Positions 1 through 7,901 of a stretch of DNA of 45,354 nt are shown here, piece by piece. Under the pieces are notes generated by a model, which had not been told where the DNA came from, made no database searches, and worked only from the letters and a program-made list of their open reading frames with translations. Origin of the DNA: Planctomycetaceae bacterium (GTDB lineage: Bacteria; Planctomycetota; Planctomycetia; Pirellulales; Thermoguttaceae); the NCBI GenBank assembly GCA_012719125.1, contig JAAYAY010000240.1, positions 1 to 45,354 of the forward strand. Reading direction: 5' to 3'. The stretch's first letter is position 1. Each line of letters begins with the position of its first letter. The translations under genes and the position numbers were made by a program.

Positions 1-234
1 ACAAAGTTCAACGCCCGATCTATCCGGCTGACGGCCAAAACGTTCTCCCAACCGTATCGTTTCCGTTCCCCTACAGGCCTTCAACGCTACCTGAAGGACT
101 GTCAGCCGGATAGATCGCAATTCGTTCTCCAGCAGAACCACGGCCTCGTGGATGGTCGTGTCGGGAGTTACGGTCGTAACGGGAGTCGACATGATCTCGA
201 CAGCCGATGAAAACAGTCCAGACTCCGGCATCAT
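1..234 (-). pseudogene. CBS-domain protein, N-terminal fragment, interrupted and running off the window
   Basis: A reading frame on the minus strand starts at 234 (ATG ATG) behind a strong ribosome binding site (AAGGAGGG, plus-strand positions 242-249) and stays open to the window edge. Residues 12-38 read as the start of a CBS domain (VEIMSTPVTTVTPDTTIHEA, then VVLLENE), the adenosine-nucleotide-sensing module found in many regulatory proteins. After residue 38 the expected ISGLPVV-like continuation is missing and an unrelated arginine-rich translation follows. The break coincides with the first base of a perfect 17-bp inverted repeat (16-117). I infer that the gene was interrupted by a small element, or that the contig end is a fold-back artefact. 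It is divergent from the kinase gene at 452. Confidence is good for the CBS start and low for the intact product. Confidence 0.6.
16..117. repeat. 102-bp element bounded by a perfect 17-bp inverted repeat
   Basis: CGATCTATCCGGCTGAC at 16-32 is exactly repeated in inverse orientation at 101-117, with a 68-base spacer. A smaller hairpin (CCTTCA/TGAAGG) lies in the spacer near 78-97. The element sits exactly where the CBS-domain reading frame loses its homology. It may be a miniature mobile element or an assembly artefact at a contig end. Confidence 0.7.
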
Positions 235-255
235 TAAGCTGCCCTCCTTAGACAC

Positions 256-269
256 CCCCTACTCAGGGG
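256..269. promoter_or_regulatory. short palindrome in the divergent CBS/kinase intergenic region
   Basis: CCCCT-ACTC-AGGGG is a 5-bp-arm palindrome between the divergent CBS gene and the histidine kinase, just upstream of the CBS ribosome binding site. The same core, CCCCCTAYTC, recurs at 40834-40843 and 43215-43224. A regulator operator is possible. Nothing here proves it. Confidence 0.25.
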
Positions 270-451
270 CATGATCGGATAGTTCCGGTTGGTGTTGGGC
301 ACGTTTTGACCTGCATTCCACACGACAAGGATAGCTCGCGTTCTGCGGTGTTGTGGAAGCCCGGCATTGGCTAGACTGGAAACAAAAGACGTGTCGCATA
401 AGAGCGAATTCCCAAACCGAGCCGGCAACGGGCCGTGGTAATAGGCAGGGC

Positions 452-2692
452 ATGAGAATACTCGTTCTGGACTTTCACAAGCGGCGACGGCAGTTGCTCG
501 AGAGTGTTCTAGCCGGTCAGGGATACGATGTTACCGTCGTCGGGTCGGTTCCGGAACTGATTGCCGAGCGGCGGTTGAAAGGCCATCAGCTCGTATTCGT
601 CGCCGCAGAGACCGTTCATCACGAGGGCCTTCCGCTGAGCCAGCAACTCCGACGGCCGGGCGAGGAGGGACGATGCGTTATCCTGGCACTTGACGATGAA
701 GGAATTACGGACGTTCACGATCTCCTGGCCGCGGGAGTCGATGACGTGTTGGCCGGGCCGCTGGACTCCAGCGCGATCCTCCTTCGGACCTCAATTGCCG
801 AACACCGTCTGCGGCGAGGGCTGCGAAGAGAAAGGTGGTTCGAGACTCTGGTCGCGCTAGGCACCACCGTATACACCGTGACGGACGCCCGGGGGATCGT
901 GGTCTATACGAGTCCCAGCCTGACGAACGTATCCGGGTTTGACCCCGCAACCTTGATTGGCAGAAGCTTCATCGACTTGGTCGTTCCCGACGCCAGGGAA
1001 ACAGCCAGGCGTCTTCTCGCAGAGGCTGTCTCCAGGCCGGGCGAGACGCAGCGAGCCCGGTTGCGATGCAGGAATGAAGATGGCGCCGAAGGCATCTTCG
1101 AGGCAAGCGTTCGCAACTGTTTGGACGATTCGCTCATCGGCGGACTGATCATCACCTCAACCGACGTGACGAAGCTCCGGGAGAGCGAGGAGCGCTATCG
1201 GCTGATTGCGGAGAACGTGAGCGACGTGATCTGGACCCGGCAATTGCCGGAGCCGATTGAGATGGTTGAATCACCTGACTACGACGCCGCAGAAAGGTTC
1301 GCCCGGTGGGTTCTTGATAACCTGAAAGGGAGTTACGTGAGCCCTTCCGTAGCTCGTCTGCTCGGATACAGCGTTGCAGAGGCCCTCTCACTGCCGCTCC
1401 AACAGGTCGTGACGGAACGATCCTACCGCGCGTTGCTTCGGTCCATCGCCACAGCTTTGCTGCATCGAGAGGAAGGCCGGCGCGACGCGGTGACGCAGGA
1501 ACTCGAGTATCGGACCAAGAGCGGAGGGACCTGCTGGGTCGAGATCACGGGTAGTTTCCTGTGGGATGAACGAGGACGAGTGATCGGCAGTTTGACCGTG
1601 GCCCGCGACGTGTCGCAACGGAAACTGGTGGAAGAGGCGCTGCTTAATTCCGAACACCGTCTGCGGCGTTTGATCGAGAACATGCCCGACTTTGTGATTC
1701 GCGTCAACGAAAATGCAGAGATCGACTATGTCAACCGGGGGATCAAGGATCTGGAAGCAAGTGAACTGATCGGACGCTGCGGCTTCGGATTCCTGACTGA
1801 AGAGTGTCGGCCGGCGTGCCGGCACGCCTTCCGCACAGCGTTGGAAACGGGGGAGGTTCAGTATCTCGAGGCGCAAGATGTCTTCGGCTTCTGGTGGAGT
1901 TGCCGTCTGGTTCCCCTGAAAGAGACGACCGTTGCTCACGTGATGATCATTTGTACCGACATGACCGAACACCGGCAGGCACGTGAAGCCGTGCGGAAGG
2001 AACAGGACCTGCTTCGCCAGATGATCGAGCTCCAGGAACGGGATCGAAAGGTCCTGGCGTTCGAACTGCACGACGGTTTTGCCCAGCAACTGACGGGCGC
2101 CATGATGTCGCTCGAGGTGGCCGCGAGGTTGACAGCTTGTAGACCGGAAGAAGCGAAGACTTCGTTGAGCGAAGCGGCGCGTTTGCTGCGCGAAAGTATT
2201 GAGGAGTCGCGACGGCTCGTCAGCGGATTGTGTCCTCCGGTCCTCGACCAATTCGGCATCGTGCCGGCCCTCGAGCACCTGGTGAGTCTGAATCACAGTG
2301 ACGGACAGTTGGAGATCGAATTCGTATTGCGCGGACGGATAAGGCGTCTGGCGGCACCCTTGGAAAACGCGATTTTTCGCGTCGTTCAAGAAAGCTTGAC
2401 GAATATCCGGCGCCATAGCAGAAGCTGCAAGGCTCTGGTTGAGTTACGGCTCGCAGATGAAGAAGTGTGCGTCGAGGTTCGCGATTGGGGCGTTGGATTC
2501 CAGCCCGACGGAGTTCGGGAAACCTGTTTCGGGCTGCGCGGCATTCGCGAACGTGCCCGGTTGTTCGGAGGACGAGCCGAGATCCTTAGCACACCGCTCG
2601 AAGGCACGACGGTTCGTGTTTCACTCCCCATGATCGAGCCGCCTCCTCGCGATGAAGAGCAACTCGAACCGAGATGGAACGCCGGGAGTTGA
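452..2692 (+). CDS. orphan multi-PAS sensor histidine kinase with degenerate receiver domain
   Basis: A 746-residue cytoplasmic-looking kinase with no signal peptide or membrane segment. Residues 1-118 have a receiver fold (MRILVLDFHKRRR), but the phospho-acceptor aspartate position reads LVFVAAET and the conserved lysine position reads VLAGPL, so it is a pseudo-receiver. Three PAS-like modules follow (roughly 125-245, 255-420 and 428-540). A HisKA_3 dimerisation helix carries the phospho-accepting His540 (FELHDGF), and a HATPase domain has N- and G-box features (NIRRHS, DWGVGF, GLRGI). This is the NarL/DegS-type kinase architecture. An in-frame GTG at 353 exists, but the ATG at 452 begins exactly at the receiver fold and follows GGCAGGG. 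No response regulator is adjacent. The next gene begins one base after its stop, so the two are probably cotranscribed. The signal sensed is unknown. Confidence 0.9.
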   Translation: MRILVLDFHKRRRQLLESVLAGQGYDVTVVGSVPELIAERRLKGHQLVFVAAETVHHEGLPLSQQLRRPGEEGRCVILALDDEGITDVHDLLAAGVDDVLAGPLDSSAILLRTSIAEHRLRRGLRRERWFETLVALGTTVYTVTDARGIVVYTSPSLTNVSGFDPATLIGRSFIDLVVPDARETARRLLAEAVSRPGETQRARLRCRNEDGAEGIFEASVRNCLDDSLIGGLIITSTDVTKLRESEERYRLIAENVSDVIWTRQLPEPIEMVESPDYDAAERFARWVLDNLKGSYVSPSVARLLGYSVAEALSLPLQQVVTERSYRALLRSIATALLHREEGRRDAVTQELEYRTKSGGTCWVEITGSFLWDERGRVIGSLTVARDVSQRKLVEEALLNSEHRLRRLIENMPDFVIRVNENAEIDYVNRGIKDLEASELIGRCGFGFLTEECRPACRHAFRTALETGEVQYLEAQDVFGFWWSCRLVPLKETTVAHVMIICTDMTEHRQAREAVRKEQDLLRQMIELQERDRKVLAFELHDGFAQQLTGAMMSLEVAARLTACRPEEAKTSLSEAARLLRESIEESRRLVSGLCPPVLDQFGIVPALEHLVSLNHSDGQLEIEFVLRGRIRRLAAPLENAIFRVVQESLTNIRRHSRSCKALVELRLADEEVCVEVRDWGVGFQPDGVRETCFGLRGIRERARLFGGRAEILSTPLEGTTVRVSLPMIEPPPRDEEQLEPRWNAGS

Positions 2693-2693
2693 T

Positions 2694-4763
2694 ATGAACC
2701 GGAACACAGCGGATGACCGTACTTCTGGGAAGCACGTCCGCATTGCAGGAAGCTGCGAAGCAGTGGACTTCCATCGGTTGTGCTCGCGAACCGGTCGTGG
2801 GGGCAAAGATCTGGCTTGCCTTACCCTCCTGGCGACCTGCCTGACGCTGACCGGACCTGCTGCGGCGACGGATCAGTACGCCGGCCCGCAGGCGCTCGTC
2901 GCCCCTCAGGATGGAACCACCCTCTACGCCGCCTGCGCCGACGCCCGGCAGGTGGTCTGGGTCGATACGGCCACCGCGTCGGTCGTGCGACGCGTCGACG
3001 TGCCGGGAAGACCGACGGGTCTGACTCTCACGGCAGACGCCGGGCAACTGCTGGTGACCTGTGACGCGCCGCTCGGCGTCGTCGTCCTCCTGGACACGGA
3101 ATCGGGAGAAACACGACAGACGATCGCCGCCGGCCACCGTCCGATCCATCCCGTGCTTTCAGCCGACGGCTCCTGTCTCTACGTGTGCAACCAGTTCGAC
3201 AACGACGTCTCCGTCTATGCCATGCCGTCGGGCGAAGAAATCGCTCGTATCCCGGTCGAGCGGGAACCGATCGCCGCCGACGTGACGCCCGACGGGCGGT
3301 ACCTGGTCGTGGCCAACCACCTGCCCAACACCCGCTCCGATCGTGTCTACGACGGCGACATCGGAGCGGTCGTGACTGTCGTCGACACGCACACCTTTGC
3401 CGCCCATAATGTGCGGCTGCGGAGGGGCGCCCACGGATTGCGGGACGTGTGTGTTTCGCCCGACGGGCGCCACGCCCTGGTCACTCACCTGATGGGCAAC
3501 TTCGACATGGTTCCCTTTCGCGTCGACACCGGTTGGATCAACGTCAACGTGGTCAGCGTGATCGACGTTGCCAAGCGGGAACTCGTCAGCACGATCGGCA
3601 TGGACTACTACGATCTGGGAGCGAGCAATCCCTGGGATATCTGCTACTCGGCCGACGGGAAAAACGTCTGCGTAACTGCCTCGGGGACCCACCAATTGTG
3701 CGTCATCTCCGAGCAAGACCTGCTCGGCGAATTCGCCCGGCGGACGATGCAGCCCATGATGGCCGTCTGGCCCATCTACTTGAGTCTGGGCGAGAGTCGC
3801 TGGAAACGCATCCCGCTCCCGGGAAAAGGGCCGCGCGGATTGGCAGTTGCCCGCTCCAAAGTGTTTGCCGCACAATACTTCAGCGACTCGATCGCCGTAT
3901 TCGATCTCCGGTCCGAGCCGCTCGACCCGGCCCGGGCGATTGCCTACTCGGAAGTCGGCTACGCCGGCGCAAGCGATCCCTCAAGCAACCCCTACTCCGT
4001 TTCGTCGTATTCCCCGGGCGTCTATTCGAGCAGTCCCTATTCCATGGACCGGCCAGCCTACGATTCCTATGCGGTGGAGACGATTGCCTTGGGACCCAGT
4101 CCCGAATGGTCGCTCGAACGAACGGGCGAACTCCTGTTCTACGATGCTGCGATCTGCCAGCAGCAGTGGCAGAGTTGCGCGAGCTGCCATCCCGACGCTC
4201 GCGTGGACGGCCTGAATTGGGACCTCATGAACGACGACGAGGGCAACCCGAAGAACACGAAGAGCATGCTCTACTCCCATCGAACGCCCCCTTCCATGGC
4301 CACCGGAGTGCGAGCCACGGCCGAGATCGCCGTCCGTGCGGGCATCGAACACATCCTGTTCTCCGACCGGCCCGAGGAGGAGGCCGCTGCGATCGACGCC
4401 TATCTGAAGACGCTGAAGCCGGTGCCCAGCCCCCGCCTCGTCGACGGCCGGTTGAGCGAGGCCGCCCGCCGAGGGCAGGACGTCTTCAACCGCGTTGGCT
4501 GCGATCGCTGCCATCCCGCTCCGCTCTATACCGACCAGCGACTGCACGACGTCGGCACCCGCGGCCGCTACGACTACCGCGATCGTTTCGACACGCCCAC
4601 GCTCATTGAAGTCTGGCGGACCGCCCCCTATCTGCACGACGGTCGGTACGTCACCATGAAGGAACTCTTCGCCGACGGCAAGCACGGGCTCACGGGCAGG
4701 CGAGGCCGGGAACTCGAACCGCGGCAAATCGACGACCTGGCGGAATTCGTACTGTCCCTCTGA
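2694..4763 (+). CDS. secreted YVTN beta-propeller / di-heme cytochrome c (MauG/peroxidase-like) protein
   Basis: A 689-residue protein with a hydrophobic export segment around residues 46-61 (ACLTLLATCLTLTGPAAA). Next is a YVTN-type seven-bladed propeller (about 65-425) with repeated ADG/PDGRYLVVAN-like strands, and then a cytochrome c peroxidase/MauG-like part. Two haem-attachment motifs are visible: CASCH (Cys495) and CDRCH (Cys603). Between propeller and haem part, residues about 431-461 are extremely rich in Tyr, Ser and Pro. The family usually carries out periplasmic electron transfer or oxidation; the substrate here is unknown. The ATG at 2694 is chosen over one at 2652 because GGGAG lies 5 bases upstream and it starts one base after the kinase stop. 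The shared transcript suggests a functional link to the kinase, but that is inference. Confidence 0.85.
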   Translation: MNRNTADDRTSGKHVRIAGSCEAVDFHRLCSRTGRGGKDLACLTLLATCLTLTGPAAATDQYAGPQALVAPQDGTTLYAACADARQVVWVDTATASVVRRVDVPGRPTGLTLTADAGQLLVTCDAPLGVVVLLDTESGETRQTIAAGHRPIHPVLSADGSCLYVCNQFDNDVSVYAMPSGEEIARIPVEREPIAADVTPDGRYLVVANHLPNTRSDRVYDGDIGAVVTVVDTHTFAAHNVRLRRGAHGLRDVCVSPDGRHALVTHLMGNFDMVPFRVDTGWINVNVVSVIDVAKRELVSTIGMDYYDLGASNPWDICYSADGKNVCVTASGTHQLCVISEQDLLGEFARRTMQPMMAVWPIYLSLGESRWKRIPLPGKGPRGLAVARSKVFAAQYFSDSIAVFDLRSEPLDPARAIAYSEVGYAGASDPSSNPYSVSSYSPGVYSSSPYSMDRPAYDSYAVETIALGPSPEWSLERTGELLFYDAAICQQQWQSCASCHPDARVDGLNWDLMNDDEGNPKNTKSMLYSHRTPPSMATGVRATAEIAVRAGIEHILFSDRPEEEAAAIDAYLKTLKPVPSPRLVDGRLSEAARRGQDVFNRVGCDRCHPAPLYTDQRLHDVGTRGRYDYRDRFDTPTLIEVWRTAPYLHDGRYVTMKELFADGKHGLTGRRGRELEPRQIDDLAEFVLSL

Positions 4764-4848
4764 TTCGCGACGCGCGTTTTCAGCGACGCCGCGACTTGGT
4801 AGGATGAGGCAATCGTGTCGAATTCCTTCCACCGTTGCAGCCGCAGCC

Positions 4849-6189
4849 ATGCCTCAGCCCAATTTCTCGCAGCAAGGTCTTCACGTCATCGCTAAGCCGA
4901 CGGGACCGATCTGCAACATCGCCTGCAAATACTGCTTCTATCTCCAGAAGGAGTCGCTCTACCCTCCCGGCGAGGCGTGGAAGATGACGGACGAGACGCT
5001 GCGGGCGTACGTGCGCCAGTACCTCGATGCGCAGCCCGAAGGCGTCGACGAAATCGACTTCGCCTTCCAGGGTGGCGAACCCACCTTGATGGGACTCGAT
5101 TTCTTCCGCCGAGTGGTCGAACTCCAGAAGGACTACGCGCCGCAGGGGAAGCGAGTCCGGAATTCGTTGCAGACCAACGGGATCAAGCTCGACGACGAGT
5201 GGTGCCGGTTTCTCAAGGAGAACGATTACCTGGTCGGACTGTCGATCGACGGTCCTGTCGACCTTCACGATCGATACCGCGTCGACCGCAAGGGCGAAGG
5301 GACGCACGCCCAAGTCATGCGGGCGATGGCGACGCTCCAAAGACACCAGGTCGAGTTCAACGCCCTGGTCTGCGTGAATCGCCACAATGCCGGACACCCG
5401 CAGCGCGTCTATCGCTTCTTCTGCGATCACGGGGTAAGTTTTCTCCAATTCATCCCCATCGTCGAGCCGCTCCCCGGAGTGTCGTCGTGGGGGGCTCCAC
5501 CGCCGGCCGACGCTCGTCCGGAAGACCTCGTCACACCGCGCAGCGTCTTGCCGGAGCAATACGGGCGTTTCCTGATTTCGGTCTTCGAGGAGTGGGTCCA
5601 CAAGGACGTGGGACGCGTCTTCATTCGCGATTTTGACCAGGCCTTGGCGTCATGGACCGGCGCCGGCGCAAGCCTCTGCGTCTACGCCGAGACATGCGGC
5701 CGAGCTACGGCCGTCGAGCACAACGGCGACCTCTACAGTTGCGACCATTACGTGTTCCCGGAATTCAAGCTCGGCAACATCCACGAGACCCCGATCCCGG
5801 ACCTTGCCAATTCGGAGCAGCAGGAACGGTTCGGGCGGAACAAGGCCGAGCGGCTGCCGGAGTATTGCAGGCAGTGTAGCGTCCGCTTTGCCTGCAACGG
5901 AGCCTGCCCCAAGGATCGTTTCCTCCACACCCCCGATGGCCAATTTGGATTGAATTACCTCTGCGCGGGCCTGAAGATGTTCTTCGAGCACGTGGCGCCG
6001 TGTATGGAGTTCATGGCGGGCGAGTTGAAGGCAAACCGTCCGCCCGCAGGAATCATGCGGCGCCTGCGAGCCGAGGAGCAGCGAGCCCGGCAGGAGGCCG
6101 CCGCGTCCGGCCGGCCTTTGCGTCGCAACGACCCGTGTCCCTGCGGGTCCGGAAAGAAGTACAAGAGCTGCTGCATGCAGCGGGATTGA
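4849..6189 (+). CDS. anaerobic sulfatase-maturating radical SAM enzyme with C-terminal SEC-C motif
   Basis: A 446-residue radical SAM protein. The cluster-binding CxxxCxxC motif is CNIACKYC (Cys22, Cys26, Cys29), followed by the FYLQKE signature of anaerobic sulfatase-maturating enzymes (anSME), which oxidise a Cys or Ser of sulfatases to formylglycine. The middle carries QGGEPTL and SLQTNG. A SPASM-like cysteine-rich region (CGRATAVEHNGDLYSCDHYV, CRQCSVRFAC) binds auxiliary clusters in the family. The last 20 residues (NDPCPCGSGKKYKSCC) are a SEC-C metal-binding motif, an addition to the usual anSME length. ATG 4849 is preferred over 4804 because it places the family start just before the first cysteine. 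The likely client in this window is the sulfatase at 15.8 kb, which has a CSASR site. Confidence 0.9.
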   Translation: MPQPNFSQQGLHVIAKPTGPICNIACKYCFYLQKESLYPPGEAWKMTDETLRAYVRQYLDAQPEGVDEIDFAFQGGEPTLMGLDFFRRVVELQKDYAPQGKRVRNSLQTNGIKLDDEWCRFLKENDYLVGLSIDGPVDLHDRYRVDRKGEGTHAQVMRAMATLQRHQVEFNALVCVNRHNAGHPQRVYRFFCDHGVSFLQFIPIVEPLPGVSSWGAPPPADARPEDLVTPRSVLPEQYGRFLISVFEEWVHKDVGRVFIRDFDQALASWTGAGASLCVYAETCGRATAVEHNGDLYSCDHYVFPEFKLGNIHETPIPDLANSEQQERFGRNKAERLPEYCRQCSVRFACNGACPKDRFLHTPDGQFGLNYLCAGLKMFFEHVAPCMEFMAGELKANRPPAGIMRRLRAEEQRARQEAAASGRPLRRNDPCPCGSGKKYKSCCMQRD

Positions 6190-6210
6190 CAGCCCACCTG
6201 GAGTGCAGAC

Positions 6211-7140
6211 ATGAATTATGCGGATCGACTGACGGAAGCAGTAACACGTCGCGGCAATCCGGTGCTCGTGGGGCTCGATCCCCGGCTCGACTCCTTGCCC
6301 GCGAGCCTGATTGCCTCGACAGGCTCCGACACCCCTGCGCAGAAGGCAGCGGCCTATGAGACGTTCTGCCGCGGAGTGATCGACGTGGTCGCGCCGCTCG
6401 TGCCCGCCGTAAAGCCCCAGGCAGCCTTCTTCGAACAACTGGGACCGGACGGCATGGCCGCTCTTGGCAAGCTCATCCGCTACGCCAGCGACAAGGGGTT
6501 GCTCGTCATTCTCGACGGCAAACGAAACGACATCGGCTCGACGGCCGTCGCCTATGCCGAGGGGATTCTCGGACGCGGCGACCTCAGCCCCTGGGGCGCC
6601 GACGCCCTGACGGTCAGCCCGTACCTGGGCGACGACAGCCTGCGGCCGTTTGTCGACGTGGCGGTCCGGCGCGAGGCCGGGATCTACGTGCTGGTGAAGA
6701 CCTCGAATCCCGGCGGAGCCATGCTACAGGACCTGACCGCCGATGGAAAATACCTCTACGAACATGTGGGGGGATTTGTGAACCAGTTGGCTCAGGAATC
6801 GCTCGGCCAGTGCGGTTACGGGGCCGTCGGGGCCGTAGTCGGGGCTACCTGGCCGGAGCAACTGGCCCAGTTGCGTGCGGCAATGCCCCAAACCTGGTTC
6901 CTGGTTCCTGGATTCGGCAGCCAGGGCGGCACGGCTGCCGATGTGGCCGGGGCCTTCGACGATCGCGGCCTGGGAGCGATCGTCAACAATTCCCGTGGAA
7001 TCCTCTTCGCTTACCGGCGCGAACCCTATGCGACGCAGTTTGGCGAGGCACGCTGGCAGGAGGCCGTCGAGGCCGCCACGCGGGACATGATCGAACGGCT
7101 GGCGGCAGACACCCCTGCGGGACGGCTTGGCAAGTCGTGA
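6211..7140 (+). CDS. pyrF: orotidine 5'-phosphate decarboxylase, type 2
   Basis: A 309-residue enzyme of the longer (group 2) OMP decarboxylase family, which makes UMP from OMP in the last step of de novo pyrimidine synthesis. Visible motifs are VLVGLDPRLD near the N terminus, the catalytic DGKRNDI segment with Lys104, VPGFGSQGG for phosphate binding, and NNSRGILFAYR near the end. The length matches the group. It starts 21 bases after the radical SAM gene on the same strand and may share its transcript. Cytoplasmic. Nothing unusual is seen. Confidence 0.95.
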   Translation: MNYADRLTEAVTRRGNPVLVGLDPRLDSLPASLIASTGSDTPAQKAAAYETFCRGVIDVVAPLVPAVKPQAAFFEQLGPDGMAALGKLIRYASDKGLLVILDGKRNDIGSTAVAYAEGILGRGDLSPWGADALTVSPYLGDDSLRPFVDVAVRREAGIYVLVKTSNPGGAMLQDLTADGKYLYEHVGGFVNQLAQESLGQCGYGAVGAVVGATWPEQLAQLRAAMPQTWFLVPGFGSQGGTAADVAGAFDDRGLGAIVNNSRGILFAYRREPYATQFGEARWQEAVEAATRDMIERLAADTPAGRLGKS

Positions 7141-7205
7141 CCCGAGTATAGAATTCCTCCACATGCGCGGGGGCGGGCAGCAGACGAATGGCAAGCGAGG
7201 GCACT

Positions 7206-7865
7206 ATGTCGATCCATATTTCGCATCGAGCGCTTGTTCAGCTTGGAACCGTATGCTGGCTGGCGGTGGCAGCTTCCGGATGCGTGCCGCCGGAGCCGGT
7301 CGACGTTGCGATACCTGCCTCTGCCGGAAGTACGGCGGATTGGCCGTCGCCCGGGACCACAGCGGCTTGGCCGTCTCCCGGAATCACTGCGGCGCCGGCC
7401 GTACCACCGATCCAGGAGCCCGAGATGAAAGAACCTGCCGAGGCGACGAGCCGATTTCCCGTTCAGAAGACCGAAGACGAATGGAAGGCCCTGCTCACCC
7501 CGGAGCAATTCCACATCACCCGCCTGAAAGGCACGGAGCGGGCCTTTACGGGTAAATACTGGAACACGAAAACGCCGGGGACCTACCAATGCGTCTGTTG
7601 CGGCCGGGACCTGTTCGTTTCGGACGCCAAGTTTGAATCCGGCTGCGGGTGGCCCAGCTTCTTCCAGGCCGTCGACGACAAGGCGATCGTCACGCAGCCC
7701 GACTATTCCATCCCGCCTCCACGGGTGGAAATTATGTGCGGCAACTGCGGGGCCCATCTCGGACATGTGTTCGAAGACGGACCGCCTCCCACCGGCCTGC
7801 GGTTCTGCGTCAATTCCGCATCCGTCAAACTTGTCGAGTTGGACGCGGAAAAGTCCGAAGACTGA
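7206..7865 (+). CDS. msrB: lipoprotein-type peptide-methionine (R)-S-oxide reductase
   Basis: A 219-residue protein that reduces methionine-R-sulfoxide in oxidised proteins. It begins with a lipoprotein signal peptide ending in VAASGC (Cys26), so it should be membrane-anchored outside the cytoplasm. A 50-residue Pro/Ser/Ala linker follows, with an imperfect tandem repeat (DWPSPGTTAA / AWPSPGITAA). The MsrB domain (about 85-215) has the zinc cysteines CVCCGRDLF and CGNCGAHLGHVF, and the catalytic RFCVNSAS. ATG 7206 is preferred over 7188 because GCGAGGG lies just upstream and the lipobox is then at the usual position. It is convergent with the large propeller gene. Confidence 0.93.
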   Translation: MSIHISHRALVQLGTVCWLAVAASGCVPPEPVDVAIPASAGSTADWPSPGTTAAWPSPGITAAPAVPPIQEPEMKEPAEATSRFPVQKTEDEWKALLTPEQFHITRLKGTERAFTGKYWNTKTPGTYQCVCCGRDLFVSDAKFESGCGWPSFFQAVDDKAIVTQPDYSIPPPRVEIMCGNCGAHLGHVFEDGPPPTGLRFCVNSASVKLVELDAEKSED

Positions 7866-7901
7866 GGACGCCGCGAAATGAGCGGGACAAAACTACCCCA
7901 T

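Noticed and set aside
353-451. N-terminal extension of the histidine kinase from a GTG at 353
   Set aside because: The receiver fold begins at ATG 452 and the extension has no domain-like sequence.
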